This document shows positions 48,979-59,300 of a stretch of DNA of 64,000 bases, in pieces (within the stretch, counting starts at the first letter, position 1; every line of letters begins with the position of its first letter). The stretch lies in NCBI GenBank assembly GCA_964497975.1, contig CAZCFO010000001.1:411225-475224 (forward strand), written 5' to 3'. A program made the position numbers and the translations under genes. The DNA comes from JABFSS01 sp964497975. Its GTDB lineage: Bacteria; Patescibacteriota; Gracilibacteria; Peribacterales; Peribacteraceae. The notes below the pieces were generated by a model. The model ran no database searches. It saw only the letters and a program-made list of their open reading frames with translations, and had not been told where the DNA came from.

Positions 48979-49998
48979 CTAGTTGCGCAGGTATTTTTCA
49001 ATATTTTCCTTGTGCCCGTCGTACGTCTTCGCGCAGTGGATCTGCGCGTCGTTATCGTGCAGGTAGAACAGACAATCCGTTTCTTCCGGATGCAGGACGG
49101 CGTCGATGGCGTCGAGACCCGGATTGGCGATGGGTGACGGCGGCAGACCGGCGTGCAGATAGGTGTTGAACGGCGAGTCGATCTTCTTATCCGCGACGGC
49201 GACGGGGGCCCAGTAGCCGCTGCCCGTATCGCCGCGCGCATATTGGAGCGTCGCATCCACCTGGAGCGGCATTTTGATGAGCAGGCGGTTCCAGAGAACG
49301 CCCGCGATGAGCGCCATATCATGCTTTCCCCCCGCCTCCCGCTGGATGAGGGATGCGAGCTTGATCGCCGTGTCGTATTTGATATTCGCCTCACGTAGGG
49401 GTTCGACGTACGGGGCGAAATTCTCATTGAAGCGGTTGATGAAGCGCTTCGCCACGAGCGTCTCGTCTTCATCCACGGGAATCAAGTAGGTATCGGGGTA
49501 ATAGAATCCTTCGGAAAGATCGTATGGCGGTCGTATGTCTGCGAGCAGGAACCGCTCCCGCTTCTGATCGTCCCATCCGAGCGCTTTTGCCAGACGGTCG
49601 GCAACCTGTTCGCGCCGCAGTCCTTCGGGAATGGTGACCCATTTGAGGGGCGGATCGGCCGTGAGAATGCCCGCGATCGCCCACGTGCCCATGTTCGCGG
49701 TCAAACGGTATCCCCCGGGATCAATGCGGCCGTATCCCCCGTGCAGGAGAATCGCCGGTCCGAGGAGCCACCGGCTTCCGAGAAGCTCGTCCGTAGACAT
49801 CTTCTCCTGGATGTCCGCCGTTTCCGCAGTCCGGGAGACGACGAAAATACGGACATCGTCAGCCGGCAGCGAGGACGGCGCCGGACGGAGCAGGAACAGG
49901 GCGATGCCGATCGCGATGAGGGCCACGGGAATTTTCGGCGCCTTCAAGGTGAACGCCTTGCGGGGGCGGCCGGAAATCGTCTTCGTCGTGAAGGACAT
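48979..49998 (-). CDS. mltG: endolytic murein transglycosylase
   Basis: 339-aa membrane-anchored protein. One N-terminal span (PVALIAIGIALFLLRPAPS, about residues 25-43), a LysM-like region (KWVTIPEGLRREQVADRLAKALGWD), then the YceG catalytic domain: EGFYYPDTYLIP, IKLASLIQREAGGKHDMALIAGVLWNRLLIKMPLQVDATLQYA (catalytic Glu in Q-R-E-A, and L-Q-V-D-A-T) and SPFNTYLHAGLPPSPIANPG. It cuts nascent glycan strands and so ends peptidoglycan chains. TAAACT lies 6 nt before the ATG. Confidence 0.95.
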   Translation of the reverse strand: MSFTTKTISGRPRKAFTLKAPKIPVALIAIGIALFLLRPAPSSLPADDVRIFVVSRTAETADIQEKMSTDELLGSRWLLGPAILLHGGYGRIDPGGYRLTANMGTWAIAGILTADPPLKWVTIPEGLRREQVADRLAKALGWDDQKRERFLLADIRPPYDLSEGFYYPDTYLIPVDEDETLVAKRFINRFNENFAPYVEPLREANIKYDTAIKLASLIQREAGGKHDMALIAGVLWNRLLIKMPLQVDATLQYARGDTGSGYWAPVAVADKKIDSPFNTYLHAGLPPSPIANPGLDAIDAVLHPEETDCLFYLHDNDAQIHCAKTYDGHKENIEKYLRN

Positions 49999-50004
49999 GC
50001 GGGC

Positions 50005-50010
50005 AGTTTA
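50005..50010 (-). promoter_or_regulatory. TAAACT -10 element, leaderless (mltG)
   Basis: TAAACT on the minus strand, 6 nt, ATG 49998. The box overlaps the stop of the upstream FkbM gene (50008). Confidence 0.66.
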
Positions 50011-50751
50011 GACGAAAGAGCGCAACGCCGGCGATGTTCCCGCAATGCGTTCATGGATAAAAAAATCGTCGATGCCGCCCTGACGGACAAACACGTAGCC
50101 GTTTGCGACGAGAAGCGCGCGGATGGCATCACGGGCGGAGGACACGTTGTTGTGCTCGACGGTCATGGAAAGAAAGCAGTACTCATCAAACGGGAACGTG
50201 CGCAGGATCTCGTATTCCGATCCTTCGGTATCCAGACTGAGATAATCGATGACGCGCGGGGCTCCCGCATCGCGAAGGATGCTCGCCAGCGGACGCGTGG
50301 GGACCGTGACCGTCCGGTAGCGGTCACCTTGCAGGACACGCTTGACCGGTAGATACCTGAGCAGCTGTTCGCGCCGGCCTTGCGGGTAACACTCCACGAT
50401 GCCCCCCCAGGCGGATGCGGATGCCAGAAAATCCGCAGTACCCTCGCCGGCCGCCACACAGGCCTGAACGCACCGGCAACGACGGCGGCGCTGAAGGGTG
50501 GCAAAGAGATGGGGATGCGCCTCGATGCACAGACCATCCCATCCGAATCTGCGTTCGAGAATGTACGTATTGCTCGAAATGTATCCGTCATACGCTCCCA
50601 GATCGACGAAATAGCCCCCTCTTCTTCCCGGAAACACTTCTTTCATCACCCAGCGGTCCTGCCCGTATTGGCCGGCGAATCCTTGCAGCCTGCGGAAGCC
50701 GAACCGCAGCGCATTCTTGGCGCGCGCCCCGATGTAATACGGGATATTCAT
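50008..50751 (-). CDS. FkbM-family methyltransferase
   Basis: 247-aa protein. GGYFVDLGAYDGYISSNTYILERRFGWDGLCIEAHP is motif I with the downstream acidic residue (E-A-H-P), VAAGEGTADF the post-I region, and IDYLSLDTEGSEYEILRTFPF the FkbM signature (L-S-x-D-T-E-G-x-E). O-methylation of a sugar is the common activity. ATG overlaps the stop of the upstream GT4 gene (ATGA), so the two are co-expressed. Confidence 0.88.
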   Translation of the reverse strand: MNIPYYIGARAKNALRFGFRRLQGFAGQYGQDRWVMKEVFPGRRGGYFVDLGAYDGYISSNTYILERRFGWDGLCIEAHPHLFATLQRRRRCRCVQACVAAGEGTADFLASASAWGGIVECYPQGRREQLLRYLPVKRVLQGDRYRTVTVPTRPLASILRDAGAPRVIDYLSLDTEGSEYEILRTFPFDEYCFLSMTVEHNNVSSARDAIRALLVANGYVFVRQGGIDDFFIHERIAGTSPALRSFV

Positions 50752-51968
50752 GCGTGGGACGGAGAGGGGGCATTCACCGGAAGAGCGGACGTCACGGAGC
50801 AGGAAATGTTCTCCCAGGAATACCGGTCGCGGATGCAGTGCGCCGCCGCGAAGGAAAGACGGTCACGCAGGAGATCATCCCCGAACAGCCGCACCGCAGC
50901 GGACGCGAGAGCGTCCGCGTCATCGGCGATGAGGACCTCGCGGTCGTGAGTGACATCAAGCCCTTCCGCCCCCCTCGTCGTGGAGATAACCGGGCACCCG
51001 ATGGCCATCGCCTCGAGGACTTTGAGGCGCGTGCCGCCCCCGATGATCATCGGCACGAGAGCGGCGCTTGCTGAGCGAAGAAACGGACGCACGTCCGGCA
51101 CAAGGCCGGTGACGCGGATGCCGGTCCCGTCCCGGGCCGCCCGCAGCATGGAACGCGTCGGATTCCGGCCGACGAAGCAGAGCGTCGCGCTGGGAATCGC
51201 CGCGCGGATGCGGGGGAAAATGTGATCGATGGCAAAGGCGGCCGCCTGCGCGTTGGGGAAGTAACTGAAATTGCCGCAGAAAACGAGCGAGCAGGGCACC
51301 CGCGGGGAACCCGGCGCATCGCCATAGCGTCCCGCATCAATTCCATTGGGGACAATGCTGATCTCCGGTGATCCGGGATACGCCTCCCTGCAACGGGCGG
51401 CGTCGTGATCGCTGCAGACCCAGAGGCGCGACGCGGAGGCAATGCACAGACGCTCTGCTCGGTGCGCGAGCCGGCGCAGCATCATGGTGCGGCATTTGTC
51501 GGCATACCCCATGACCTGATGGCACATTTCCGAATACAGCACGCTTTCGATGTTGTGGAGATCGACAATGATCGGCGCGCCGTATGCACGGAGAACGGGC
51601 AGGTATCCGGACAACCAGGGCTCTTCCAGGAGGATCGCATCGGGGGCGAATTCGGCCAGCACGAGACGCAATGCATCCGCGATGGCGGGACGGAAAAAGA
51701 CATCAGGCAATGACTGCGAAGATAGGACACCCTGGACCCAGCGCAGATACCCGCGGGGAAAGTGCGGCAGGGTATGCACGCTATGCCCTTCCCCGTCGTC
51801 GGCAATCGGCAACACGGACGTGCCGGGCATCTCCACGTGAAAAATACGCACATCGGCATGGGCGCGAAGCAGCGTGTGATTCTGCAGGTTACGCATGCTC
51901 GCACCGCTCCAGGCGATCGCGGGATACTTTCGCGTGATCTGCAGGATGCGTCGGGCAGGACAATGCAT
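50748..51968 (-). CDS. GT4-family glycosyltransferase
   Basis: 406-aa GT-B enzyme. RRILQITRKYPAIAWSGASMRN opens the acceptor domain, DAILLEEPWLSGYLPVLRAYG and VDLHNIESVLYSEM follow, and the donor domain has SLVFCGNFSYFPNAQAAAFAID, LCFVGRNP and GGGTRLKVLEAMAIGCPVISTTRGAEGLD (E-x7-E). Start 51968 is fixed by TATAGT 6 nt upstream. Transcribed with the FkbM methyltransferase. Confidence 0.87.
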   Translation of the reverse strand: MHCPARRILQITRKYPAIAWSGASMRNLQNHTLLRAHADVRIFHVEMPGTSVLPIADDGEGHSVHTLPHFPRGYLRWVQGVLSSQSLPDVFFRPAIADALRLVLAEFAPDAILLEEPWLSGYLPVLRAYGAPIIVDLHNIESVLYSEMCHQVMGYADKCRTMMLRRLAHRAERLCIASASRLWVCSDHDAARCREAYPGSPEISIVPNGIDAGRYGDAPGSPRVPCSLVFCGNFSYFPNAQAAAFAIDHIFPRIRAAIPSATLCFVGRNPTRSMLRAARDGTGIRVTGLVPDVRPFLRSASAALVPMIIGGGTRLKVLEAMAIGCPVISTTRGAEGLDVTHDREVLIADDADALASAAVRLFGDDLLRDRLSFAAAHCIRDRYSWENISCSVTSALPVNAPSPSHA

Positions 51969-51974
51969 ACCGGA

Positions 51975-51980
51975 ACTATA
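51975..51980 (-). promoter_or_regulatory. TATAGT -10 element, leaderless
   Basis: TGCTATAGT on the minus strand (extended -10 look), 6 nt, ATG 51968. Confidence 0.68.
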
Positions 51981-52009
51981 GCAACCCGCGGCTGCCGGAG
52001 GGGGAATGC

Positions 52010-52015
52010 TACAAT
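52010..52015 (+). promoter_or_regulatory. TACAAT -10 element before a possible GTA start
   Basis: TGCTACAAT (extended -10 look), then exactly 6 nt, then GTA at 52022, in frame with the following gene. Divergent from the element at 51975-51980. Confidence 0.55.
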
Positions 52016-52021
52016 CCGGGC

Positions 52022-53326
52022 GTAGATTCACCCGCTTCTCCGACCCCCGGCCGAATCGCGCGCCTTCGCCGCACCCTGGAATGGCGGTGGGCTCTTTTGT
52101 TCATTGTTCTCTGGGGGGCGTTTTTACGGGTGCTCTATTTCTCCGTCACGCCGCATGACGTCCGCGGCTACGACACGAGAGGTCATATCGATTACATCAT
52201 CTACGTCGTGCGGCATTTCCGCATTCCCCCCGCTCTGCTGGGATGGGAAACGCACCAGCCGCCGTTGTACTACTTTCTCGCGGGTACGTGGGTGAAGCTG
52301 GGCATGCTGGCAGGCAGGGCAACGGACCTGCTCTCGCGCGACGTGCGCGTGCTCTCGCTGCTCCTCTCCATCGCCACTCTCGCGGTCATCGCCTGGATCG
52401 CCACGATCCTGTTTCCCGGCAAAGAACGGCGGCTGCAGGCATGGATGTTCGCCGCCGCGGCGGGAACGCTCCCGAGCATCGCCATGGCGGCAAGCCGTGT
52501 GAACAACGATGTTCTGTCTTTCTTTCTGTCGTTCCTGTGGCTGGCGTTCGCACTGCGGTGGTGGAGCGCCGGTCGGCGGCGGGACTTTTGGATCGCTGCG
52601 GTCATTCTCGGGCTGGGAGTGCTGACAAAATTCACGGCGGGGATCCTGATCGTGCCGATGGCCGGATTCATTTTGCTGCGCCCGCGAACCGGGCTCACGC
52701 AGAAGCTCCTGCTGCTTGCATCGCTCGCCTGCGTTGCGGGTGTTTTAGGCGGCTGGTATTTCATCGTGCGCTCGCTGGGATATCTGGAATCCTTCGTGAC
52801 GACGGGAACGGAGAGTTTTGACCCCCGCGTGGTTCTCGAGAACCGGCTGGTCGACTTTTTGATCTTCAACCCGGCACAGATTGTCCTGGTCCCGTTTGCC
52901 GCTCCGTGGGATCCCCTCTCCGGCCGGCAGTACATCTGGGAATATCTTTTCCGCACCGGCTTCTTTGGCGAATGGACCTTCCCCCATCTGACATGGATCG
53001 GACGGATCATCGTCGGCCTGGGCCTCGCCGGACTGCTAGTGGGCGCACGGGACGCGGTGAAAACCTGGCGGACATGGAACTTCCATAAGCCGCTTGCCGT
53101 CCTGATGGCGTTTCTCCTGCTGATGCTGGCGCTCAACCGCTTCATCCGGCCCTGCGCATGCAATCAGGATTTCCGGCTGATCCCGCTGATCGCCGTCCCC
53201 TTCATCGCCTGGGCCGTCCATGGATGGGGAACGTGGGGCGCACGGGGGCTGCGGATCGGCATTCTGGCGACAGTGAGCCTGATGGCACTGCAAAGTCTTT
53301 TCCTTCTGTCATTTCTGGTCGCGTAA
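52022..53326 (+). CDS. polytopic GT39-like membrane glycosyltransferase, paralogue C (possible GTA start)
   Basis: Membrane protein related to the genes at 25481 and 28807: GHIDYIIYVVRHFRIP, GWETHQPPLYYFLAG, NNDVLSFFLSF, FLTKFTAG-type (VLTKFTAG), YIWEYLFRTGFFGEW and NQDFRLIPLIAVP recur. There is no ATG or GTG at a suitable place. TTG 52097 would cut into the first span and give 409 aa. Reading from GTA 52022, 6 nt after a TACAAT box, gives 434 aa (DSPASPTPGRIARLRRTLEW precedes the span), close to the 425 aa of both paralogues. A sequence error in an ATG/GTG is an alternative. Convergent with the giant gene, 9 bp apart. Confidence 0.72.
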   Translation, partial: VDSPASPTPGRIARLRRTLEWRWALLFIVLWGAFLRVLYFSVTPHDVRGYDTRGHIDYIIYVVRHFRIPPALLGWETHQPPLYYFLAGTWVKLGMLAGRATDLLSRDVRVLSLLLSIATLAVIAWIATILFPGKERRLQAWMFAAAAGTLPSIAMAASRVNNDVLSFFLSFLWLAFALRWWSAGRRRDFWIAAVILGLGVLTKFTAGILIVPMAGFILLRPRTGLTQKLLLLASLACVAGVLGGWYFIVRSLGYLESFVTTGTESFDPRVVLENRLVDFLIFNPAQIVLVPFAAPWDPLSGRQYIWEYLFRTGFFGEWTFPHLTWIGRIIVGLGLAGLLVGARDAVKTWRTWNFHKPLAVLMAFLLLMLALNRFIRPCACNQDFRLIPLIAVPFIAWAVHGWGTWGARGLRIGILATVSLMALQSLFLLSFLVA

Positions 53327-53335
53327 GGCAACACC

Positions 53336-56300
53336 TCAGGGCAACGGCTGCTCCGCAGGTTCTTCGGACGGCACTTCGGGGGCGGCGGCCGGCACTTCGG
53401 GATCTGCGGGCGGCGTCACGGATTCCTCGGGCGGAACGACCGGCTCTTCGACGGGAGGCTCTGCTTCGGAAGGTGCCGTCTCCTCTGTGGGGGCTTCGGG
53501 CTCGGCAGACTCTTGGGCCGCGGGAGGATCTGACGGAGGCGTCTCTTCGGATGCCGGAAGCTCTTCGTCCGACGGCACAGACGACTCGGGTACGGGCCCG
53601 GGAACGGGCTCAGATTCGGGCTCGGGTTCGGGAACGGACTGGGGCTCGGGGGTGGTAACAACCTGGGTGACATACCCGTCCGGCAGGAGCAGCAGGGCCG
53701 GGCTTACGGACGTGTTGTAGATGAACGTGATGCCGAGCTCGGGATGCTGCCACGAGTAGCCATCGTGATAGCCGCCGCAGTTCACGGGAGAGCCATCTTC
53801 GGTGAGCAGCGGATGATTGCGGATGCACGAGTTCCAGGCTTCGCTGGTGCTGACGGGAACGCCGTGGGGATCGACGGGAAAGGCAATGGACTCGGACAGG
53901 ATGTCCGCGCCCAGGCCATGCGTCGTTCGCGGATCCTCGACGGCGAGAGCGGTCCAGCCGAACAGGATGTTCCGGGCGGCGGGATTGCCGATGGAGAGCG
54001 TGAAGCCGGTTGCGGTGACGTTTTCGGTCCACCACTCGGAACCGACGCGGCCCTGCGGCGTGACGGTGACGACCGGTACCGCCGTCATGCCCGAGCCGAA
54101 AGCGACGCGGACCAGGGTCTCTCCGGTGCCGACCGACGCGAAGCCGGCCTGGCGGCTGCTGAGCGTGAGCTGGCCGGAAATCCGGACCTCGCCGAGGAAT
54201 CGCGCCAGGCCGTCGATGGTGATGGGGCCCAGCACATGGAGGGCGCCGCGGACAATGAGATCCTGCGCGGAGAGGACGGAGCCGGAGCCGAAGACCATGC
54301 TCTTGGTCACCTGCAGGTCGCTGTTGAGCGTCAGCGTGCCGTTGATGACCGCGCCGGACTGCACCTCAAGCGACGCGGCATGCAGGCCGCCGTCGACGCG
54401 GATGCCGTTGGGAACGAACAGCTCGCGGACGTGGAACATGCCGTCGACGTAGAGGTCGCCGGCGAAGCGTCCTTCGCGCGCGGCGAGGCTTTCTTCGAGC
54501 GAGAGCGTCTGCGCACGGAGATCCTGGAGCGTCACGGAGCCGGAGAGGGACATGGTCGGGTTCGGGCTCAGACTCGGGTTCGGTATCAGGGAGCCGGAGA
54601 GAGCCGCGAGGCGGGATTCCATCAACGCCAGGCGCTCGGTGATGCTCTGGAGGCTCATGCCGGCAATCTGGCGCCGCACTTCCTGCGCTATGGGCTGGAC
54701 GAGCGTGCCGGAGGCGCTGAAGTCATCGATAGCCTGCTGGAGCGACAGCTGCAGTTCGTCCTCGATCTTCAGGTCTTTGACCGTCTGGAGGACGCGGTCG
54801 CTGACGGCTTCCACCGTGAGCGGCGTGTTCTTGCGGGAGATGAGGATCTTCTTCATCGCGCGGCCGCTCTCCAGTCCTTCGAGGGCGACACCGACGGTCG
54901 ATTCGCCGGCCAGCGCCTTGCGGAGGGTGCCGGGGATCGCGCCTGCGGCGAGAGAATCGCCCGGGCGGATACTGAGCGGGCCGGATTCGGAGTCTTCGAC
55001 CACCATGTCGGCGGAAAGCTGGCCGAGGAGACCCACGAGGACGGTCCCGGGAACGGGCAGGCCTTCGGCGCCGGCGAACTTGTTGCCGATGAACGCGGCC
55101 TGCTCCTTGCTGGAGACAAGACCGATGATGTCGAGATCGCCGGATCGCGTGCAGCGGCGGACGCTGTTGGGACGCGAGGAGTCGATACAAACGGCTTCGC
55201 CGAACTTCAGGTTTGTGTCGGCCGTGAGGAACCACTCGGCATAGTCGGCTCCCCCGCCCGTGAAGGCGCCGTCGGCATGGACGTCGCCGCCCGCGGTGAC
55301 GCGGAAGACCGTGTCGTCTTGCCCGTTCGCGTCGGATTCGATGCGCAGCACGCTCGCGAGGCCGTTCGTTTCGTTGACCGCGATGGTGACGCCGGAGCCG
55401 AAGAGGGCGGGCCCTGCGATATGCAGCGCGCCGGACGACGACAGGAGTTCCGTGGCATGGATGGATTCAGCGGACGCCACGGCGGTGGCGGCATCCTGCA
55501 GATTGACGTAGACGACGACGCTGCCGGTCTCGGCGAGCGTGCTGCCGGTGAAGGCCTGCAACGCGTAACCGAGGGTGACGTCGCCTTCGGACGCCTTCTT
55601 GGCGGTGCCGGAACGGGAACCCGGAGCGACGGCATCGCCGACGTTGATGGCGCCGTTCTCGCCGCTCACCCGCACGGGCACGCGGCCGTTGAGGGCCACG
55701 GCCACCCGGCGGGCACCCGGGAATTCGAGCGGGTCGCCGCGGAGCAGCATGCCGGGCTTGGTGGAGACGATACCGATGATCCGCTGCGTTCCGCTGCCCG
55801 AAGACCTTCGAACGTAGCCGGGATGCGCGGAATCGATGGCGATGACTTCGCCGGAGCCGAGCGTCGGATCCATGGTGGGATAGTGTTCGGCGTAGTCGGA
55901 GCCGTCGGTCGTCACGTCGCCGCAGTAGAGCTCGCCGTCGTGGCTGCGAATGGCCATGTTGGTGCCATCGCAGTCGCCGATCTGGTCGAAGTACACTTTG
56001 CCGTCGATTTCCAGTGCACCCTCGATGAAGAGGTCTGTGTTGGCATCGATATCGGCCTGTCCTGCGCTGCCGCCTCCGCTGATCATGTTGTAATCCAAGC
56101 CGCCGGAATATCCGCCGATCACGACAGTATCGTCGAAGTATGCCGCGCCATCGATTTCCAGCGCCCCTTCCACATACAGATCGTCGTCCGACGCAATGTC
56201 CGCGTGACCTGCAGTGCCGGTATCGGAGATGGTGGTGTATGCCTCCACGCTCGCACCGCCGATCGCAAGCGGCTTTGCGAACAGCAGGCCCGTATTGGCA

Positions 56301-59300
56301 CTGGTAATGCTGCCATCGATCGACACATCCTGGCTCATGGCCACGTCTCCGTCGCTGTCCACCGTGAACCAGTCCGTGCCGTCGGAGGCTTCGAAGACGA
56401 CGGTGTTGTTGCTCTGGTCGCTGCTGGCCTGGGCCGTGAGCTGGATGGTGTTCGTACCGCCGTCGATGATGAGGGCGCCGGTCATGGTGTCGCCCTGCTT
56501 GCTCACGTAGCGGGCATTGGCAAGTGCCATGAACGGCGAGCCCGGACTGACGGTGGCAACTTCCTGCCAGCCGGTGTTGTCGTCGTCCCCGACGGCCTTC
56601 ACGTAAACTTTGCCATTGCCGGAATCCAGGAAGAAGGAGCCGAGCTGGGCCGTGGTGGCGCTTTCGGGTGAGCTGTTGCCGGTGTAGATGCCGACGGAGT
56701 CGGCGGTGTTGGAACCGGTGAGGCGGATGAATTCCTCGGTGGCAGCGCGCGTGATCGTCATGCGGTTGTCGATGAAGGCAAGACCATCCATTTCGAATGC
56801 TCCTTCGAGATAGAGGTCGTTGTCGCCTTCAATTTCGCCGCCGCCGGTGTGCGACGCGGTGCCGCTGTCGGAGATGATGTTGTAGACCTGGGAAGCGATG
56901 CCGCCGATGGCGACGGATTCGGTGACCTGGAGATCCTGGCTCATGGCCACGTCTCCGTCGCTGTCCACCGTGAACCAGTCCGTGCCGTCGGAGGCTTCGA
57001 AGACGACGGTGTTGTTGCTCTGGTCGCTGCTGGCCTGGGCCGTGAGCTGGATGGTGTTCGTACCGCCGTCGATGATGAGGGCGCCGGTCATGGTGTCGCC
57101 CTGCTTGCTCACGTAGCGGGCATTGGCAAGTGCCATGAACGGCGAGCCCGGACTGACGGTGGCAACTTCCTGCCAGCCGGTGTTGTCGTCGTCCCCGACG
57201 GCCTTCACGTAAACTTTGCCATTGCCGGAATCCAGGAAGAAGGAGCCGAGCTGGGCCGTGGTGGCGCTTTCGGGTGAGCTGTTGCCGGTGTAGATGCCGA
57301 CGGAGTCGGCGGTGTTGGAACCGGTGAGGCGGATGAATTCCTCGGTGGCAGCGCGCGTGATCGTCATGCGGTTGTCGATGAAGGCAAGACCATCCATTTC
57401 GAATGCTCCTTCGAGATAGAGGTCGTTGTCGCCTTCAATTTCGCCGCCGCCGGTGTGCGACGCGGTGCCGCTGTCGGAGATGATGTTGTAGACCTGGGAA
57501 GCGATGCCGCCGATGGCGACGGTTTTGGTGAATCTTGCGTCGCCGTCGCTATCGACCGTGAACCAGTCGGTGCCGTCGGAGGCTTCGAAGACGACGGTAT
57601 TGGCGCTCTGGTCGCTGCTGGCCTGGGCGGTGAGCTGGATGGTGTCGGTGGATCCGTCGATGATGAGGGCGCCGGTCATGGTGTCGCCGCCGACGTTGAC
57701 GTAGCGGGTGTCCGCGAATTCCATGTATAGATCTCCTCCGCCGCCCGCACCGGTGTCTGATCCGCAGGAGAGAACGCCATTGGCATCGGTATCAATGGTG
57801 TCGCAGTTGGTAAGAGACTTGAATGTCAGGGCGCCGCCAACGACGAGAGAGCCGGACGTGTGGATTTTGGACGTGGCGAAGACGGTGGAGCCGGAGATGG
57901 TGCCAAGGACTTCGAGTTTGGTTTTGGCTGTGGTGGACTTGCCGATGCCAAGATTGCCGAGCACGTAGTTGCCCGCAGAACCCTGGGCCATGATCTGCAG
58001 CGCTGCGCCGGAGAAGGTGCCGCGGTTGGTGATGTTTCCTTTGATGAGAGCCGTGGTCCCGACACTGAGAGAGCCGGACGTGTGGATTTTGGACGTGGCG
58101 AAGACGGTGGAGCCGGAGATGGTGCCAAGGACTTCCAGCTTGGTTTTGGCTGTGGTGGACTTGCCGATGCCAAGATTACCGAGCACGTAGTTGCCCGCAG
58201 AACCCTGGGCCATGATCTGCAGCGCGGCGCCGGAGAAGGTGCCGCGGTTGGTGAGGTTGCCCTTGATGAGCGCGGTGGTATCAACGCTCAGTGAGCCGGA
58301 GGTGGCGAGACGGGATGTGCCGAAGAGCGTGGAACCGGAGATGGTGCCAAGGACTTCGAGTTTGGTTTTGGCTGTGGTGGATTTGCCGATGCCGATGTTG
58401 CCCAAGATATAGTTTGTAGCCGATCCCTGGGCCATGATCTGGAGCGCGGCGCCGGAGAAGGTGCCGCGGTTGGTGAGGTTGCCCTTGATGAGCGCGGNNN
58501 NNNNNNNNNNNNNNNNNNNNNNNNNNNNNNNNNNNNNNNNNNNNNNNNNNNNNNNNNNNNNNNNNNNNNNNNNNNNNNNNNNNNNNNNNNNNNNNNNTGG
58601 TATCAACGCTCAGTGAGCCGGAGGTGGCGAGACGGGTTGTGCCGAAGAGCGTGGAACCGGAGATGGTGCCCAAGACTTCGAGCTTGGTTTTAGGCGTTGT
58701 GGACTTACCGATACCCAGATCGCCGAGGATGTAATTGGTGGCAGAGCCCTGTCCCATGATCTGCAACGCGGCGCCGGAGAGCGTTCCTCCGACCGTGACG
58801 GAGCCGCGCAGGCTGCTAGCCCCCACGATCTGAAGTGTTCCGGATGACGTGAGATTGTTCTGCGCGTGCAGCACGCGTCCGGACATCACGCCGCCGATTT
58901 CGAGCAGCAGACCCGCGTCGGCGGTTCCAAGGTTGGTACTGCCGCCGTTGACGATGAGCAGGCCGCCGGTCATGGTGCCGCCCTGGCGCTTGAGATAGCG
59001 GTTATCGCCCAGCGTCATGACGTTGCCGGTGCCGAATACCGCTCCCCCGCCGCCTCCGGAAGTGTCCGAACCACACACGAGATTGCCGCTGGCGTCGGTA
59101 TCGATGGTGTCGCAGTTCTGCAGGTTGCTGACGGTCAGGGCCGCGCCCGAGAGGGTTCCGCGGGTGGTGATGTTTCCCTTGATGAGAGCCGTGGCATCGA
59201 CGATCAGCGACCCGGAGGATCGCAGGGACTTTTGGGCGAAGAGATCTGCACCAGAAACCGTCCCGACAATTTCCAGGGCCGTCTCCGGCGTGGTGGTCCC

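Noticed and set aside
53744..56671. Very long plus-strand frame opposite the giant gene
   Set aside because: It is an antisense shadow produced by codon bias and repeats; the minus strand has recognisable domains throughout.
58281..58606. Two separate giant proteins meeting at the gap
   Set aside because: The frame change is caused only by the arbitrary 100 N; removing them restores one frame and an intact repeat.
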